64,000 nt of DNA, from the NCBI GenBank assembly GCA_017591395.1, contig WEDG01007594.1:1-64000 (forward strand), written 5' to 3'. Positions 40,963 to 53,176 of the stretch are shown piece by piece (the stretch's first letter is position 1; every line of letters begins with the position of its first letter). This stretch comes from Schistocephalus solidus. Lineage: Eukaryota > Platyhelminthes > Cestoda > Diphyllobothriidea > Diphyllobothriidae. Made by a program: the position numbers and the translations under genes. The notes under the pieces were generated by a model. The model was given only the letters and a program-made list of their open reading frames with translations, was not told the origin of the DNA and did no database searches.

Positions 40963-43270
40963 TCAAAGAGGCCCCCTGCGGATGCAACTACCCTATTTCG
41001 TACTCTAACTTATGCTCCGCCCTCGAGTTTTGTTGCCACTTCCAATTGCGTCACAGCTGCAGCCCTTCAGCAACAAACCCTTACGAGCATCTAACCCTTG
41101 GCTTCTACTCTGCCAAATTGACCATCTCCCAAACTTATTGTAGCACATTTGGTAGAGAGCTCCTCAACATTTATTTAGCAAATAAAAATTGTCGTTACTA
41201 TGTTGAAGGCAGAGACGCTTGTACTTATACGGCTCACAAGCCGCTTACCTATGCCTTCTCTACTCCCCCTGACAAGTATTCACCCCGAGAGGCCCGCCAT
41301 TTCGATTTTAATTCTCACTGCTTAACAGATATTCGATTTCTTAAGGACCTTTCTAATAAAGTCGCTGACTATTTTTTTCGACCTGCAATTAACGCCATAG
41401 TCCAGCCTTCCATTTACCTAGAGCGCATTCGGTAACTGAGGCACCGGCCAAATTTTACTGTACCTCTTGAACATACTAGTCTTCAGATCAAAGCCATTCC
41501 TTTGTCCACCACCTCTGGTACCGTATTGTGTGACGTATCGCGTGGTACCCCTGAACCTGCAATGTATAGGTAGCTAAATATATAAATTGTCTATTTACGG
41601 TCCAGAGAGCCTCATCATTCCGAACTTACTACCGTCTTATAACCAAATACAATGTGCATATTCACTTCTCCATGTGACGATACACCCGATTCGCAACGAT
41701 TTCTCATTTTTAAAACAATAATCAACAATCTTTGGAATGTATGGTGAACTAGGAAAAAAACTGTGAAAAATACTCTTACGATGAAATCGGGGGCATACTT
41801 CAGTGAGCGCTCAATTTAAAAAAAAACTATAGAAGAATAGACTGCTTTCCTAAAAAATTAATAGCTAGATTTGATAGAATCGGTAGGATGCAGTGCGATA
41901 GGACCATGATCTTGATGACCACGTATGAGGGTTCCGAACGCTTGTTGTCTTGGTAGAGATCAAATAAAAGCCAAAGCTACTGTTCACAACCGTCAGGGAG
42001 GTTAGGCAGGAGGAGCACATCGTGGACAAGAGGGTGGAATCGCAGAGGGGACAGTTGAGGTCACGAGACCATTACCGAGAAACGACCTTACTGTCTGCAT
42101 AGTCCACCGATAAGGTGACGAAAACAGCAGAACCCGCCACGATCATCAACCGAGGCCGCGGAGACCATCACCAGGGTTTCAAGGAAGGAGGCATGTATCA
42201 AGGTTGTCAACAGTTGGCATTAATGGTTGAAAGAGTAGAGGATGAATACTAGCTGCGAAGATGGTCTTTGTAGAACCAAATGAGTGAGATGAAACGTGAT
42301 TTTTTACCGCGTTGCACAATCTTACTTATCCTGTAAGCAGCACTACCAAGCCTTTTGTTAGCGAGCGTTTCGTTCGGCCCAACATTAATACTGATATCCA
42401 CCAGTGGACACGTTCATATTTGGCCTGTCTGAAGGCCATAATCGCACGTCACAACAAAACTCCATTGGCATTTTTCTTGCACGTAACGCACGCTTTGCAC
42501 CTGTACACATCGATCTAGTTGATCCTTGGCCAACATCCCTTGGCTGTATTTATTTACTAACTGCAAATGACCGATTTACGCGGTGACCCATCGCAACCCC
42601 AGTTTCAAATAAAACTGCGGATACTGTCGCTCACGCCTTTCTGGAACACTGGATCTCCCATTATGGTGTTTCCACAAATAGCACCACAGATCGAGGCCAG
42701 TAATTTGAATCTAGACTTTGTAATGGCCTTGTGGCCTTGCATGATCTCGCCTACACATGATGACCTACCATCCCTAATCAAACGGCTTAGTCGAGCGTTT
42801 CTAACGTCAATTCAAAACCTTGGTCCGGGCCTATGAAAAGCCCTATCACTGGAGCGAGAATCTGTCCTCCGTCGTGCTCGGTTCCCATCCCATCCTCAAA
42901 CACGACTTGGAGTGTTCGCTACCACACTTGCTTGCAGCAATTTCCTTCGGATTCCCGGGGATATTTTCAGGCAGAGTCATAACTTAGCCCTCATGGATCA
43001 TACTGATCATGTTCAAATATTGCGCCAAGCAAAGACTTATTCTCGAGCCATACCTCGACGCGCTCCGGCAAGTAAGCCATACATCAAGCCTAACTTGCTG
43101 ACGTGTTCCTTTTTGATTTTCTGCGTAGATTGTGTTCGTAAGCCACTTAAGCAGCCCTTCGACAGACCATTCCGAGTTCTATCACGCACGGACAAGCATT
43201 TCAAAATCGTCCGTGCCGACCGCACCAAAGTAGCATCAGTCGACAGCCTGAAGGTGGCTTATACCTAGCC
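40963..43270 (+). mobile_element. Ty3/Gypsy pol fragment between two RTE parts
   Basis: RNase H sequence ([73 protein letters not shown]) occupies 40963-41435. An unrelated stretch follows at 41570-42330. Integrase then resumes (FVSERFVRPNINTDIHQW, RFAPVHIDLVDPWPTSLGC) with later Pol (PLKQPFDRPFRVLSRTDKHF, KIVRADRTKVASVDSLKVAY) to 43268. No LTR is seen on either side. It is closely related to the minus-strand fragment at 35.27-36.48 kb. Confidence 0.82.
41570..42335. other. Unassigned 0.77-kb segment interrupting Gypsy integrase
   Basis: The Pol reading stops after GTVLCDVSRGTPEPAM and resumes at FVSERFVRPNINTD. In the other fragment these are separated by only about 25 residues that include the zinc-binding HYLGHPGIRATQN. 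The intervening DNA has no coding or repeat similarity that I recognise. It replaced or displaced the integrase zinc finger. Confidence 0.6.
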
Positions 43271-43389
43271 TTTTCCCACCCTCCCAACAGAACCGCCATC
43301 TCCATGCATGCCAATATCCCTTGCTATTTCTCAGCTTCGGCTCACACTCTGCGCTTCCCCCTACCCCACAAACTCCACCCCTTACGTGC

Positions 43390-45960
43390 AGTGACCGTCG
43401 TGTCCGTTTCTATGACGAGCGGTTACCCAGTGGACTCTTATATGGAGTGGTCACCATGGGTATTTGTCCACAAAACGGCCAAGTGAAACGCTACAATGAC
43501 ACTGAAGATTTCCTTGAAGCAACTTTAGATCGACCCGACAAACTGGGATGAACTCGCTCGGAACCGGCCGCACTGGATGAGGATAGTGTAGACAAGAGAA
43601 GTGATCTACGAATCCCGCGGCACAAAGGCTGTCAAAGCCAAATGCGACGCTCGTAAATCCCAACTTCCCCTGCCTCACAAAGCCAACACTCGACCGCTTC
43701 AACACTCCTACGGTGTTAGCGAACACTCCGAGCACGAATCTATTTATTGAACATCTTCGGACCTACTGCAGCAGCTGGAAGACACCAATTTATTCCTCCC
43801 CGTCCAAATCTGACTCTCACCGCATGTCGATAAACAACCCTAACGGTTGTCCTGATCCCTGTCGCCATCCTCGACCAGCCTCCCCTCTCAACATCTGCTG
43901 CGACGGCGCCTGCCCCCACCATCTATGCAAACATTCATGACGCACCGTCTAACACCAACCCAACCACCGCAAGCACCAGTGATGTGGAATCGGTACCAAC
44001 CTATCCACACTACAACCACACCATCGCACGCATCGACTTGGTCGATCACCTGCGAATCTAGCGCACCAAGTCTGACGAAGCAGGGCAGGGGGTCCCGACA
44101 TAGAGTAACCGCGCGCGACTCCACTGGACTCACGGATCCCGTACATTCACACACCGTATGGGCCTGCTCGGTCACATGTACATCCACGAAAGTGGAATCC
44201 ACCGCGCTGCTGACACATCTAACATGTATTGCACACCCATCAACATTCCTATCACCTGTCCTCCCATGAGCGCTGCCACCAGCATCAGCAACACAACCCT
44301 CGCAGACTCAGCACCTCCTGACCTATCCTGTCCTCATTGTCACAGCACACGAATATCACGTATCGGCCTGGTAGGTCACTTGAGAATCCATCGCACGGAG
44401 ACAGAAGAGCCAGTACAAGGAGCAGCAACATACACCCGTCCCACCCGACCCAACATTGCGCACTGCCCACGCGCATTCACACACCGCACTGGCATATTAG
44501 GCCAAATGCGTCTTCATGAAAACCTGCCGTAGAACACCGTCGGCTATACCACATTACCACATATCCCCTCATCAGCCTCTACATCACGCACTATCACACG
44601 CAACACCATATAAAACGTGCTTTCAACCAGCACCTATTAATGAGAGGGCAGTGTCATCCTCGGCTCCTTCTCCACGTGACCGCTCTGGTGTATATGTGAT
44701 CTGAGCCTGAGACTGTCATGGTTTACTGAAAGCAGATGGTTGGAAAGCTAACAACTGACGCTATATACCAGACCACATCGTCGGCCCAATGTGTGTTGAG
44801 TGGCTAACCAGTGCACTAAATATCAGATAACGATGACTCCTTCTTACACCCCTGGTTTTGGTTATCCTGGTGTGTTTCAAGGGGGCCAGATCGTGCTGTG
44901 TTGCGTGCAAACGAGTTCGGCAGTCCTGTCAGCCACTGGGCCTAATCCCGCATTGGACAACTGACCGGCTCGGACGCTGACCTGATTCTGGGTGTGGAAG
45001 AGAGCGTGAGGTCAAAGACTCAGCACATTTTTTCACTACAGACAATCTGATGGTATACTACAGACGTGGCTTGGAAGGTTGTCAGCTGACGGGATAACTC
45101 GTTCCCCAGGCTAAGAGTCAGACTGCAATGGCTACTTCATACTGTGGCCTTTAGGGCATTTATACACACGCGGGATCCGAGTCGCCTCAATTTTTTGTTT
45201 TTGTTCTCGTTTGTGGTGGACCTCAGTGCGTGGGTCTGCACCACTGTAACACCCCACGAACTGCTCTAGTTTGCTTTAATTATGTGATCTCTCTTCGGCG
45301 TGGCCTCAGGATGGGAATGGTGTGATCACGTGTTGCCGAAGTTTGCCGGTGTCCCCTCCTTCCCTGACGCTGTCATCACCCTCCAGTCTCACTCGTCCGT
45401 CATTTATCGCTTCCTTTGCCATCATTATCCCTCATTGACCCTACCCCGCAGTTGCCGAAGCGCTGCACTCCTCACTTCTTTTCTAGTTGTATGTGAGACC
45501 ACTTCCCACTCCAAACTGATAAGAGTATGTGCAACACCATGCTTGGTATAATGTCAGTCCTCCCCTGTTCTGACTGTCTGATATCTCCCTTAACATATAT
45601 TTCTCGATATTCAGCTTATCTCTTACATCTATGCATGTGTGCTTGCCGAGCGATTAACAACCGTGTTTAGAGTTTGCATTATCAGAAGGCCTTATCAGGT
45701 CGTCTACTGATCATTTTGTGCTAACCTCGACGTCTTTGACCGCTAAACCCTCTCAAATCTTCGGTCTTCTTTATCCTGTCTTGACACCCTGACCAGGTGC
45801 GGAGTAGAACAAAAGGTGAGGTACATGCAGCGCAAGCCTGCCCTCACTATAATTCAGTGCAATTCACCGTCCCTGCACCAAAATGCTGTGGAGTACATGG
45901 TGGACATCATCGAACTCGACAGTCGAACTGATACCCATGACCACATTCCACCTAGGAAAT
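43390..45960 (+). mobile_element. RTE LINE 3' part (RT C-terminus, zinc fingers, 3' UTR)
   Basis: Reading starts with RRVRFYDERLPSGLLYGVV and KRYNDTEDFLEATLDRPDK, equivalent to [18 protein letters not shown] and [16 protein letters not shown] of the main copy, then NRPHWMRIV and KAVKAKCDARKSQL. Zinc-finger remnants follow (44158-44532: [19 protein letters not shown] with following IH; GQMRLHENLP at the end). The 3' UTR modules run from 44540 to about 45960 and end in 'cgacagtcgaactg'. It is interrupted and heavily mutated. Confidence 0.82.
44158..44532 (+). pseudogene. RTE LINE terminal zinc-finger reading frame
   Basis: A 124-residue frame holds the last fingers of the RTE protein. These are a partial finger (GLLGHMYIHESG), one complete C2H2 finger ([20 protein letters not shown] with following H) and a final finger that has lost its first Cys (AHCPRAFTHRTGILGQMRLH) and has Gln for His at one ligand. 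It ends at the family's usual C-terminus, LHENLP. Finger loss is similar to, but independent of, that in the copy at 29.8 kb. Confidence 0.75.
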
Positions 45961-48690
45961 CCCAACTTCAATCAGAATTCCGGCCTCGGTTCTTCAATTC
46001 TCGTTAAGTCCCATATGTAATCGTACCAAAGGTTAAGAACTGGATTGCCTACGTAAGGCGGACGTCATCGAGCCCGTGCAATATTCGGAATGGGTAGTTC
46101 AATAGTCCCTGTTCTTAAATCTGATGGTACCGTACGTACCTGTGTCTATCAATCTACTCAGCAACTATCGTCTCCCACCCCACAAGGATCTGTATGCACC
46201 TCTCTCAGGTGGTCAACAATTTACAAATTTAGACCTCAAGCACGCTTAAAACCAAGTCGTCCTAGATAACGAATCCCGAGTTACCCCAACCATCAATACA
46301 CACCGAGGTTTGTTTCGATGCAAACGATTAGGTTCTGCTTTTGGTTTACTTCATTGCTTGATTACTTCTCTCTTGAAGAATATATATCAAGTTTGCACAG
46401 ATCTTGATGATACATTATTAACCGGCTAATTTGGATATAGGCACCTAGAGAAGCTATCCCTAGCGCTAGCACAATTAGAAGATGCCGGACTCAAACCCAG
46501 TAGAGAGAAATGCAATTTCCTTGCAGTCTTAGTGGAATAGCTCAGCTATAAGGTGGATAAAAATGGCCTCCATCCACTCGAACAGGAGCTCAAAACCTTG
46601 AAAATGGTGTCATACCCCAAAAATATTAATAAACTGCGTTCATTCTTTGGGTTGGTTAACCAGTTTCGTCGATTTATGAATCAATCAGCTGCAATTTTTG
46701 AGCCCCTTTATCGAATACATGAAAAGAATCGTTGCTGGAACTGGTCGGAGGTGTAACAAAGTTCTTTTGAACAGGCAAAGGCGGATCTTACCGTCGCATT
46801 CATCCTGATTCATTACGACCCTAAAAGCCTATGATACTAAAATTCGATGCAGCTCTGTACGACGTGAGTTCGGATCTCATGCACCGAAATACTTCTGGGG
46901 CCGATTGCCTTTGCATCATGACCTATGCCCAGGTGGAAACCAATTACTCACAGCTAGATCAAGAGACTTTAGCAATGTTTGGCTTATAACGCTTCCAATT
47001 GCATCTGTTTGGCCGACCCTTCGAGATCCACACTGACTACAAACCCGCCTTAGGTTTTCTGGGCGAAAAACGAAGGATACACTAGATGTTCTCGCCGAGC
47101 ATCCAACGATGGCCAATCACGCTTTCGGCTTACACATGTAAGGAAATAAGTCATGGGTAGCGCCAACGTAGTGGCTGGCGCCTTGAGTAGGCTTCCATGG
47201 TAGATGATGGGATTAAGAGAGCACCTGCTTTTGAGACCATGAATCTTTCGCAGTACTTAATCAACGCACCCGTAACCTGTCAACGAATAAGATAGTGAAC
47301 ATCGGGAGATCCACTCCTAAGTCGAGTAGAAAGATTCTGGCAATTGGGCTGGCCGTCCTCTGCATCCACTGAATTTCACCCATTTAAGAACCGTCAAGGT
47401 AAATTAGGTCGACAAGACGGGTGCGTAATAGGGGGCAATTGTGTAGTTGTGCCACCACAAGGCCATCCTCAGATACTACACAATGTCCATCCTGGTACAC
47501 TTAGAATAAAAACTTTCGCGCGCAGCTATTTTTGGAGGCCCAAAATTGACGGAGATATCGAAAATATGGTAAAATCGTGCCACGTGTATCAAATAACATA
47601 AAAGACCTTACCGAAAGTATCCTGAAGCCTCGGGCCCTGCACAACCCGCCCTGGAAGAGGGTACCTATCAAATATTTTAGACAATTTCAAGGCTTTAGGA
47701 TTTTGTTGATGGCTGACGCCCACACTAAATGGATTGAGGCCACTCCGACCAGAAACTCTTGTACTTATGTTACTGCAATCAGTGAGATACGATCTGTTTT
47801 TTGTCTTCTTGAATATCTTAAGAGGTCGTTTCAGACAATGGCCCGGCCGTTACTAGTGCCGAATTTAGAGAAGTTAAGGAGGCAATGGAATAAAGCATTT
47901 AACTACTGCCCTGTACCAAACAATTTCAAATGGCCTTGCATAGCGCGCCGTTCCGATAATAAAGCGCAGGCTAGCCACACAGATGCAAGCAAACGTACCC
48001 CAAGAAGCTGTTACGCTTTTTGTTCAGCTACCACATCATACCAAACGGCTCAATTGGTTGTGCGCCTAGGGAATTGAGGTTCAAGTGACAGTTGCGCATA
48101 CGGCTCGATCTGCTTAATCCTGCAATGCATGAGAACGTGATCGAAGAACAGACGAACATGAAAGCGCGATATGATGTGCACATGTGACCTCGAATCTTCT
48201 TGCCTAACGAAAGTGTCTACACGCGACTGGATCATGAAGCGAACTGGTGTCCAGCAGCACTTCGAAAAAGTAAGGCACAGATAGCAGAATCATTGTTAGA
48301 AAATGGAGTAATTGTGCATCGACGTCTGGATAAAGTCCACAGTCGAACAGGCAGAAAGTTAAGAATTCGCGTAGGCTGAACTGCCAGCAACCCTTGATGT
48401 TGATTCTGGCGTCCCGAGGACAGAATATATATTGCCTGCACAGAACAAAATGCCACCAGCCGAGGTGTATGTTTCAAATAATCCTACTATCCGCCCAGCA
48501 CTAACGTAGGGGCACAGGAGCCACTGACTCTGCAAAACGGCGCAGAGGTTGAAAATACCGTTCAAAGAAATCGATCGGAATTCGCAAACCCATCCAACGT
48601 TTTCAGGACGAAACCCTTTAAAACATTAACTATCCCTTACTACCTTTACTGTTTCCCTCCTCGATGCTGTCCAATTTAGGTCGGAGGGGT
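45960..48690 (+). mobile_element. Second Ty3/Gypsy element: broken RT, RNase H and integrase
   Basis: Plus-strand order follows Pol. There is a pre-RT (RPRFFNSR, VPYVIVPKVK), RT fingers (KADVIEPVQYSEW, VPVLKSDGTVRTC, NYRLPPHKDLYAPLSGGQQF, RVTPTINTHRGLF) and the RT thumb (46553-46756: LRSFFGLVNQFRRFMNQSA). The RNase H remnant (HTDYKPALGF, about 47030), the integrase zinc finger and core, and the post-integrase region (RLDLLNPAMHENVIEEQ) follow. It is a different family from the fragments at 35 and 41 kb. Stops are frequent and the YxDD catalytic motif is not readable. Confidence 0.8.
47344..48077 (+). pseudogene. Gypsy integrase (zinc-binding and part of catalytic core)
   Basis: The frame 47344-47601 ends with HPGTLRIKTFARSYFWRPKI and DIENMVKSCHVYQ, giving the second His and the Cys ligands of the integrase H-H-C-C finger. 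The next frame (47577-48077) has NPPWKRVPIKYFRQFQGFRI and LMADAHTKWIEATPTRNS, the start of the catalytic core in which the first Asp is expected. Later reading (AFNYCPVPNNFKW) is shifted. The remaining Asp and Glu cannot be confirmed, and the integrase is inactive. Confidence 0.8.
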
Positions 48691-48693
48691 ACA

Positions 48694-48935
48694 ATGTATG
48701 CTACACGTAATGTCTAGACATCACGCCCCATGCATGCGACAAGTGACCATTCAAAGCAGACCATCTTTGTTCTGACTGCCCACTCTTCAGCGCATTTTAT
48801 TTGCCACGTCATACACTCCGCCATGCCCTCAAGACTCTTAATTTATAATGTCTCCTGTTCTCAGTACACGTCCTGTCCCCAAACAACCTGTGGTTTTGAA
48901 TACACAACAGCATCTGCCGTGACAGAGTAAGTCAT
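48694..48935 (+). repeat. Possible 3' LTR of the second Gypsy element
   Basis: Non-coding sequence begins with tgtatgctacacg just after the last Pol-like residues (VGGVQCML). It contains a T-rich tract and ends near gcatctgccgtgacagag. Position and the TG start suggest an LTR. No second copy was found in the window, so this is a weak inference. Confidence 0.25.
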
Positions 48936-49545
48936 AGTCAGATCCTAGGCACTACGACCTCTAGGCCCGGTATCGAAAAGAAAGAGATTTGACGCCAGTA
49001 GGTAAGGCACTGTATTCTGTATAGAATGATCGAATGACAGGTTAGAAGTTGAAAGTGGGACGATGGCACACATCCGGCGCCGGGAGCACCGCATCCCACA
49101 GTGTGGTATGCGCCAGGGCGCTTGGAGTGAGGGCATGTCGCAGGCAACCTTGAATTTAATTTTTCGAGTTGGAGAGCTGTGATTGGCCGAGAAACAGTCG
49201 GGAATTGGCCCACGCTTCCAAGTAAACGAGAGAGGAAATATTGCAACAGGTGCCCTGAGTGAGACCCACCTAAAGTTCTTAAATGGGCTTCCAGCTAGTG
49301 GAAATTTCACAGCGCGAGGTAACAATACGAGTTAGCATTAAGAATATGTTAACTGTAAGATGTTGCCTTTTATTGGAACAGCTGCTCGGTCACTTCGGTT
49401 AATCACGCCCATGGTCGTTCAATGCCTACATAAATCGAATAAATTTGCACATAAATTTTGCCCACGAAATTTCATTTCTGATAATCTTTGTTTGGAACAT
49501 GTCTCTCCAAAGCTTAAATCGGCGAAAGAGAACATTTCGGTATCA
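48936..49545. other. No recognised feature
   Basis: No motif-bearing frame and no resemblance to the other repeats in the window was seen. Confidence 0.5.
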
Positions 49546-49549
49546 GGCA

Positions 49550-49712
49550 GAATGATATAACCGACAAAGGCAAGGGAGACTGGAATAGCCATGTCCGGCT
49601 TATTAGCCGTCGTTAAACACCCATACCCGACCCAGGTGGTGCACCACCAAGGGATCGAACCCGCAACCTGTTGATTAGAAGCCAAACGCTCTAAACATTG
49701 AGTCACTGGCTC
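49550..49712 (-). mobile_element. tRNA-derived SINE, full copy
   Basis: On the minus strand a tRNA-like head lies at about 49705-49645. It has the B-box string gggttcgatcc, one base short of consensus, and an upstream ctagagcgtttgg A-box-like string reading as catg...agagcg. The body gtatgggtgtttaacgacgg, taataagccggacatggc and ccttgcctttgtcggtta follows. It is the same family as 6291-6447, with substitutions. Confidence 0.8.
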
Positions 49713-49852
49713 GTTGACTTGCCGGTTTCAATCAGGAATATTAACAATGGTAGATAGTCGCTCACTGATTGGTTACAGGACTCAATCGTTCAATTGTGCC
49801 TTGGGGCTCACTCTCGAGTCCCGCCAGCAGCCGCATGGCAGGTAATGATATA

Positions 49853-49990
49853 GGTAGAATGATATTATCCAGAAAGACAAGAGAGACTGGAATGACCATT
49901 TCTGGCTTATTAGCCGTCGTCAGCCAGCCATACCTAACCCCAGGTGGTGCCCCACCCGAGGATTGAAACCATCTGGTTTCAAGGTTTCGT
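49853..49990 (-). mobile_element. tRNA-derived SINE, diverged or truncated copy
   Basis: The body is clear (taataagccagaaatggtca, tccagtctctcttgtctttc). The head is worn: the B box reads ggtttcaatcc and the A-box half is missing beyond about 49985. It lies 140 bp from the previous copy in the same orientation. Confidence 0.75.
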
Positions 49991-52900
49991 AATTACTTTA
50001 TATTTGTAAGCAAAATCAAGATTTTTTTAAGAGTTAGAACCTGCATGGCATGCTCTCTCCTCAAGGGAAAAATATCTCTCTTGGTGGAGGTTTCCAAAAA
50101 CTCTTAAGCCACTTACTTTGACATGGATCACTTTGTACTCTGGGTAAGCAAAGCTACCAAATACACAAATACGGAACCCCAGGAAGAACCATAACGTCTG
50201 TTTCGAAGCTGAAATCAGCCTTTTAACTGTGAGTGGTCTTCGTGGAATTTACTATGGGTTCGGCAAAACCAGTCAGTGTGGTCAACCAATCGGCGAGCAG
50301 TTCAGTGGTTATGGGATTAGCGGTGCATGCGCTTACTAACCGCAGTTGCTGTGGCGACAAAGGGCACTTGGGTCTGCGGGGGAAGCACAGGTGAGTAGCC
50401 CGCGGCTCCATGTGCTGACGCCAAATTACCTGCAGTTCCAACTTTTAACCGAGGGAGGCCGAGTGGCCGTGGGTCAGGTAATCCCTGAAGTTGTGCAAGA
50501 CGAAGATTTTCTTTCGTCTGCTCCGCTGGTCGACAAGTTTGCTTGCCAAACTGACCTTCCGACGTCAACAAGACATTTCACCCGTGAATTTTTTAATCTG
50601 GCTTGGAGTAACCTGTAGAAAACTTGATCGGAAGCTCGGTCGATGAAAAAACATTTTAAAGAACAGAGTTTGCACCTAACAACATTTGAAAATTGTTCTT
50701 CTGATTACTTACGAACCTCCAAATAGAGGAAGGAATTACCGTTCACTTATGCTGGTTGATGACAAATATTTATTACTTGCGCTAACGATTGGCGCGATCG
50801 CAATGACAAGCTATGTTTAAAGTGCGAAGGGCATCTTCATCAACAACAGACTATCAAGTAAATATATCTAGCGCAAAAACTGGCCCCAGTATAATATTTA
50901 GAGATATACTGAACCCAACCAAACATAGGGAAGGAATGTTCGCGTCCGAAATCAGATTGCGCATACTATAAATTGCCATAAATCATGTTCTTCATCTATC
51001 CCTATTACATGTCATGCAAATATATAGTTTCATTTTTAAGTAACTTTAAGGTTTTAAGGCAATTAGTCGTAATTATTTGATTTTCCAGAAGGAATGAGAT
51101 AAATATACAGCCGTGATAATAGTTTTGGCAGATTCAGGCCTGATTCTATGCGAAATCCTCGCGCGAAAAAGACGCTGGTTGCGAGATTCGTTTCTACTTT
51201 GGTCAACTTAGAAGTCAAAAATTAAATTTATTACGCCGACTGATTTGCATGCCTCTGCCGGGACAAGAGTTTAAACCCAGCTTACCGGGTAAAAAGTTGA
51301 CAGTACTCATACAGGACATGAAGTGAAATCCTAGGATGACCGATCATACCGCTATCAATTCACATGAATTATGTTAAGAATTAAGGCAGTGAGCTAAAGA
51401 CATGATTGATAAGCCCGTGTTCGTCGAACCCGACATACAGCGTGCGCTACTTGAATAATGTAATCAACAAGAAGTCATGCGCACGCCAAGAAGCCAGGCG
51501 CAAATGGTCTGTCACTTGGCCCTTGCCTGGTCCGAACGGCGGCGCCGGTGGATGCCCAAACAAACCTCTGTTTTGCGCGAGGACAGCTAGTTGCCATCTT
51601 CGGGCCTGGAATGCATCGACCGATAGCATTCGAAATGTACCGAACAAAAACACCCATTTTGCCGGTGCTGATACATAGGCGCCCATAGGTGGAAGTAATA
51701 GCATATAATGGAAAAAAATTTCCTACTTCCACCTAGACTATCCTTTGAGAAAGGAAGCACTCACAGTTCCACGTGTTCTGCTATATCTGATTTGAACGGC
51801 AGGTTAACATTGACTAGAAGAGACTACCAGAAAATTGACGTAAGACCATTTCAAATACGGTTAACAAGCCTCGCCGCCACCCAAGCGATCGCATTTGAAA
51901 GGCTCAATTCGCAAAGCCGGCATAGTTTGAAAACCCCACGGACACGTACATAACCTGAACTCAGGCCGTGCCTCTGGTTCGCCATTTCGATGTTTAAGGT
52001 ATATTCAACGTACGTCTGTTGCAGGGTTTTAGGTCGTCGTCACGGATTGAACCAGATTTGCATTCATTAACTGCGTATTTGCTGCTCCGTTTGAAACGAC
52101 ACTGTCATCGTTTATATTAATTTTTTTTCGCGAACTTCAATGCAGATCGTCAGTCTCATGGGAATGTTGAAGGGTTCAATGATGATCCAAACACCTTATC
52201 TATCTTATACAGCATCACGAAATAGGTTAAACGCTTCTAAAAAAAGCCAGTGTTGTGAGTATGGCCGAGGGTGTCCCATGTATAATAGTCTACTTTGAAT
52301 CAAAAGGTCAGAAACGTCGCACCGGATGTGCTGGATGCACAGCTGCGAGGCTGCTTGCCTTACGAGGCTCGGCATGGTTAACATACTCTGATGGGTGAAA
52401 ATTCTATTAGCTACAAAGAATAATGGAAAACAGAAAACGTCTACTCAGCTCTCACCCGTCCTATAACACTTCCGGTTGTATTTAATAAAGACTTGGTTAG
52501 GTCTGTGGGACGTTGATAATCAAGATGACTGCCGTTCGGCAAAATACTAGATAGACGAATAAGCAGATCATGAAGAGAATATCAGTCCAGTTTATGTACT
52601 GATGGCAGTATAATGCAACAAAAGTTATCTGGTCAGCTTTGAACTAAGCAGAAAAGCCAAAAAATTGTATGGGGATATGAGGTAGAGAGAGTTACATGAT
52701 AGGCACTGGAGAACGACAGTATGAGGACCACCTTCAAAAAACTGCTCTAGAGGTGAAAGGAATAGAATAGATCTGTTAAGATTGATGCATTTATAGGCAC
52801 CTTCACGAGCTTCCCCCATAGAAAGCGGGAGGGAGGGTGTGGTCGTTGTTTAGCTTATTAAACAGTTTTTAGAGCGAGAAAATCATATTTAGAATGCCAA

Positions 52901-53176
52901 GGGGAAGTATGCGGAGAAAAGAGGGCGATTTCGCACAAAGTGCGGCCAACAGACAGCGGAGTCTTAAATGCAAAAACTGGATTTTCCCGTGGCCCTGGAG
53001 ACCTCCTGCTCGCTAAACTGCTTCTCCTTAACAACGAGTACATGGTACAGAGGCAGTTGGGAGGCGAGGAATTGTGCGCACCAGTTTGACAAAAGCCAAG
53101 CAATAAAGGTACAATCACAGTCAAATACAGACACAGGAAGAAATAGTAGACAAGGGTGAGGGGGAAGACTGTAAAA
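49991..53176. other. Gene-poor stretch downstream of the phosphatase gene
   Basis: No coding sequence I can support. Overlapping open frames on both strands at 51.41-51.73 kb look protein-like (ALVLAQNRG, PPAPPFGPGKG on the minus strand) but match nothing I can name and are probably part of an unrecognised repeat. This stretch holds the expected 3' UTR and polyadenylation region of the phosphatase gene next to 53177. The nearest poly(A)-like signal was not determined. Confidence 0.45.

Noticed and set aside
51406..51732. Protein-like open frames on both strands
   Set aside because: No known motif, overlapping frames on both strands, and no supporting splice or start context; more likely an unrecognised repeat.
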